7,768 bases of DNA from Bacteroidales bacterium (GTDB lineage Bacteria; Bacteroidota; Bacteroidia; Bacteroidales; JAAUTT01), in the NCBI GenBank assembly GCA_012031335.1, contig JAAUTT010000183.1, positions 1 to 7,768 on the forward strand, given 5' to 3'. Below the pieces are notes generated by a model. It was given only the letters and a program-made list of their open reading frames with translations, was not told the origin of the DNA and searched no databases. Both the position numbers and the translations under genes were made by a program. Below, one piece after another: positions 7,284 through 7,768 of this stretch (the stretch's first letter is position 1; every line of letters begins with the position of its first letter).

Positions 7284-7700
7284 ATGAAGAAGTATATTTT
7301 ATTTTTCCTGATTGCAGGATTGACATTATTGGTTAGTAGAGAAGTGTTTTCGCAACAAACAGGCGACAACAGTTCCAAACTCTTTAACGAAGGTGGTTAT
7401 GTGCGAGGTATAACACCTGCAAGAGCCATAGGATTGATTGAGTTGGCTTTGGGTTTATCAAGCCTCATCGTTGCGATAAGAGCTAAAAAACGTTCTTCAA
7501 AAAAAGGAGCAAAAATAGCATTAGTGTTGGGCTTCGGCGCGATTGTTTTTAGCTCAGTGCATCTTTTTTTGACAGCAGGAGCTGTATTTGGGTCGGGTAG
7601 TGGAAAAGCAGGGGCCATTATCGCATTTATATTGGGACTTATTGGTATTATCATTGCATTGTTGACAGTTCGTTCCCTCAAAACGAACGAGCAGCAATGA
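7284..7700 (+). CDS. Small membrane protein, DUF6223-like
   Basis: This 138-residue protein starts with a signal peptide or anchor (MKKYILFFLIAGLTLLVS), with a possible cleavage before Q24 (FSQ). A soluble stretch with GGYVRGITPARAIGLIE (37-53) leads into three hydrophobic segments: about 46-66, 77-100 and 108-128. They are separated by a basic loop (RAKKRSSKKGAK, 66-77) and a glycine-rich turn (GSGSGKAG, 103-110). The RGxTPxRxxGLxE start, basic loop and GSGxGxAGA turn match my recollection of the DUF6223 family, whose function is unknown. The last four bases overlap the ATG of the next gene (ATGA), which suggests translational coupling and a shared role. The codon pattern is like that of its neighbours. 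Confidence 0.75.
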   Translation: MKKYILFFLIAGLTLLVSREVFSQQTGDNSSKLFNEGGYVRGITPARAIGLIELALGLSSLIVAIRAKKRSSKKGAKIALVLGFGAIVFSSVHLFLTAGAVFGSGSGKAGAIIAFILGLIGIIIALLTVRSLKTNEQQ

Positions 7701-7768
7701 AAACGAGAGAACTGGTAAAGGCTGTTTCGGGAATGGACGATACATTTACAGCTCTGGCTATCAATTAT
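7697..7768 (+). CDS. Unidentified gene, 5' fragment
   Basis: Only the first 24 codons are present, beginning MKTRELVKAVSGMDD, and the frame runs open to the window edge. The ATG overlaps the stop of the upstream membrane-protein gene (ATGA), typical of a translationally coupled pair. There is no signal peptide, so a cytoplasmic protein is likely. The fragment is too short to assign a family. Confidence 0.5.
   Translation, partial: MKTRELVKAVSGMDDTFTALAINY

Overview
The window looks like accessory DNA from a member of the Bacteroidota. The evidence is AT-rich intergenic DNA with almost no Shine-Dalgarno sites, one good match to the Bacteroidota -7 promoter element (TAnnTTTG), an AraC regulator of a type common in that phylum, and a carbohydrate-degradation gene set like those in Bacteroidota polysaccharide utilisation loci. 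I cannot place it to genus.

Layout, all on the + strand. Positions 2-3451 hold three closely spaced carbohydrate-related genes: the 3' part of an uncharacterised, apparently helical protein (2-971), an intact secreted glycoside hydrolase family 43 enzyme (1000-2139), and a Tat-exported beta-propeller protein resembling oligogalacturonate-lyase-type propellers (2172-3451). The gaps are only 28 and 32 bp, so they probably form one operon, closed by a strong intrinsic terminator at 3594-3629. The two outer genes each carry two single-base indels, nearly all in homopolymers, while the GH43 gene between them is intact. They are either decaying or affected by sequencing error. The GH43 type suggests side-chain or backbone cleavage of a galactan or arabinogalactan. 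No SusC/SusD, sensor or transporter is in view.

Positions 3452-4020 are non-coding. Besides the terminator they contain the most unusual structure in the window: nine consecutive, strictly phased, degenerate 21-bp direct repeats (3693-3881), ending 139 bp before the start of a methyl-accepting chemotaxis protein gene (4021-5853). The arrangement suggests a multi-site operator with sites two helical turns apart.

Positions 5854-6396 are non-coding, with an 18-bp-stem hairpin (6018-6057), an extra copy of its core sequence 42 bp upstream, and a separate 8-bp inverted repeat just before an AraC-family regulator gene (6397-7215). The regulator is followed by a small membrane protein gene resembling DUF6223 (7284-7700). 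That gene overlaps by 4 bp the start of an unidentified gene cut off by the window end (7697-7768).

I see no mobile element, tRNA, rRNA or CRISPR array, and no convincing complete novel system. The phased 21-bp array and the hairpin with its spaced core copy are the parts most worth following up.
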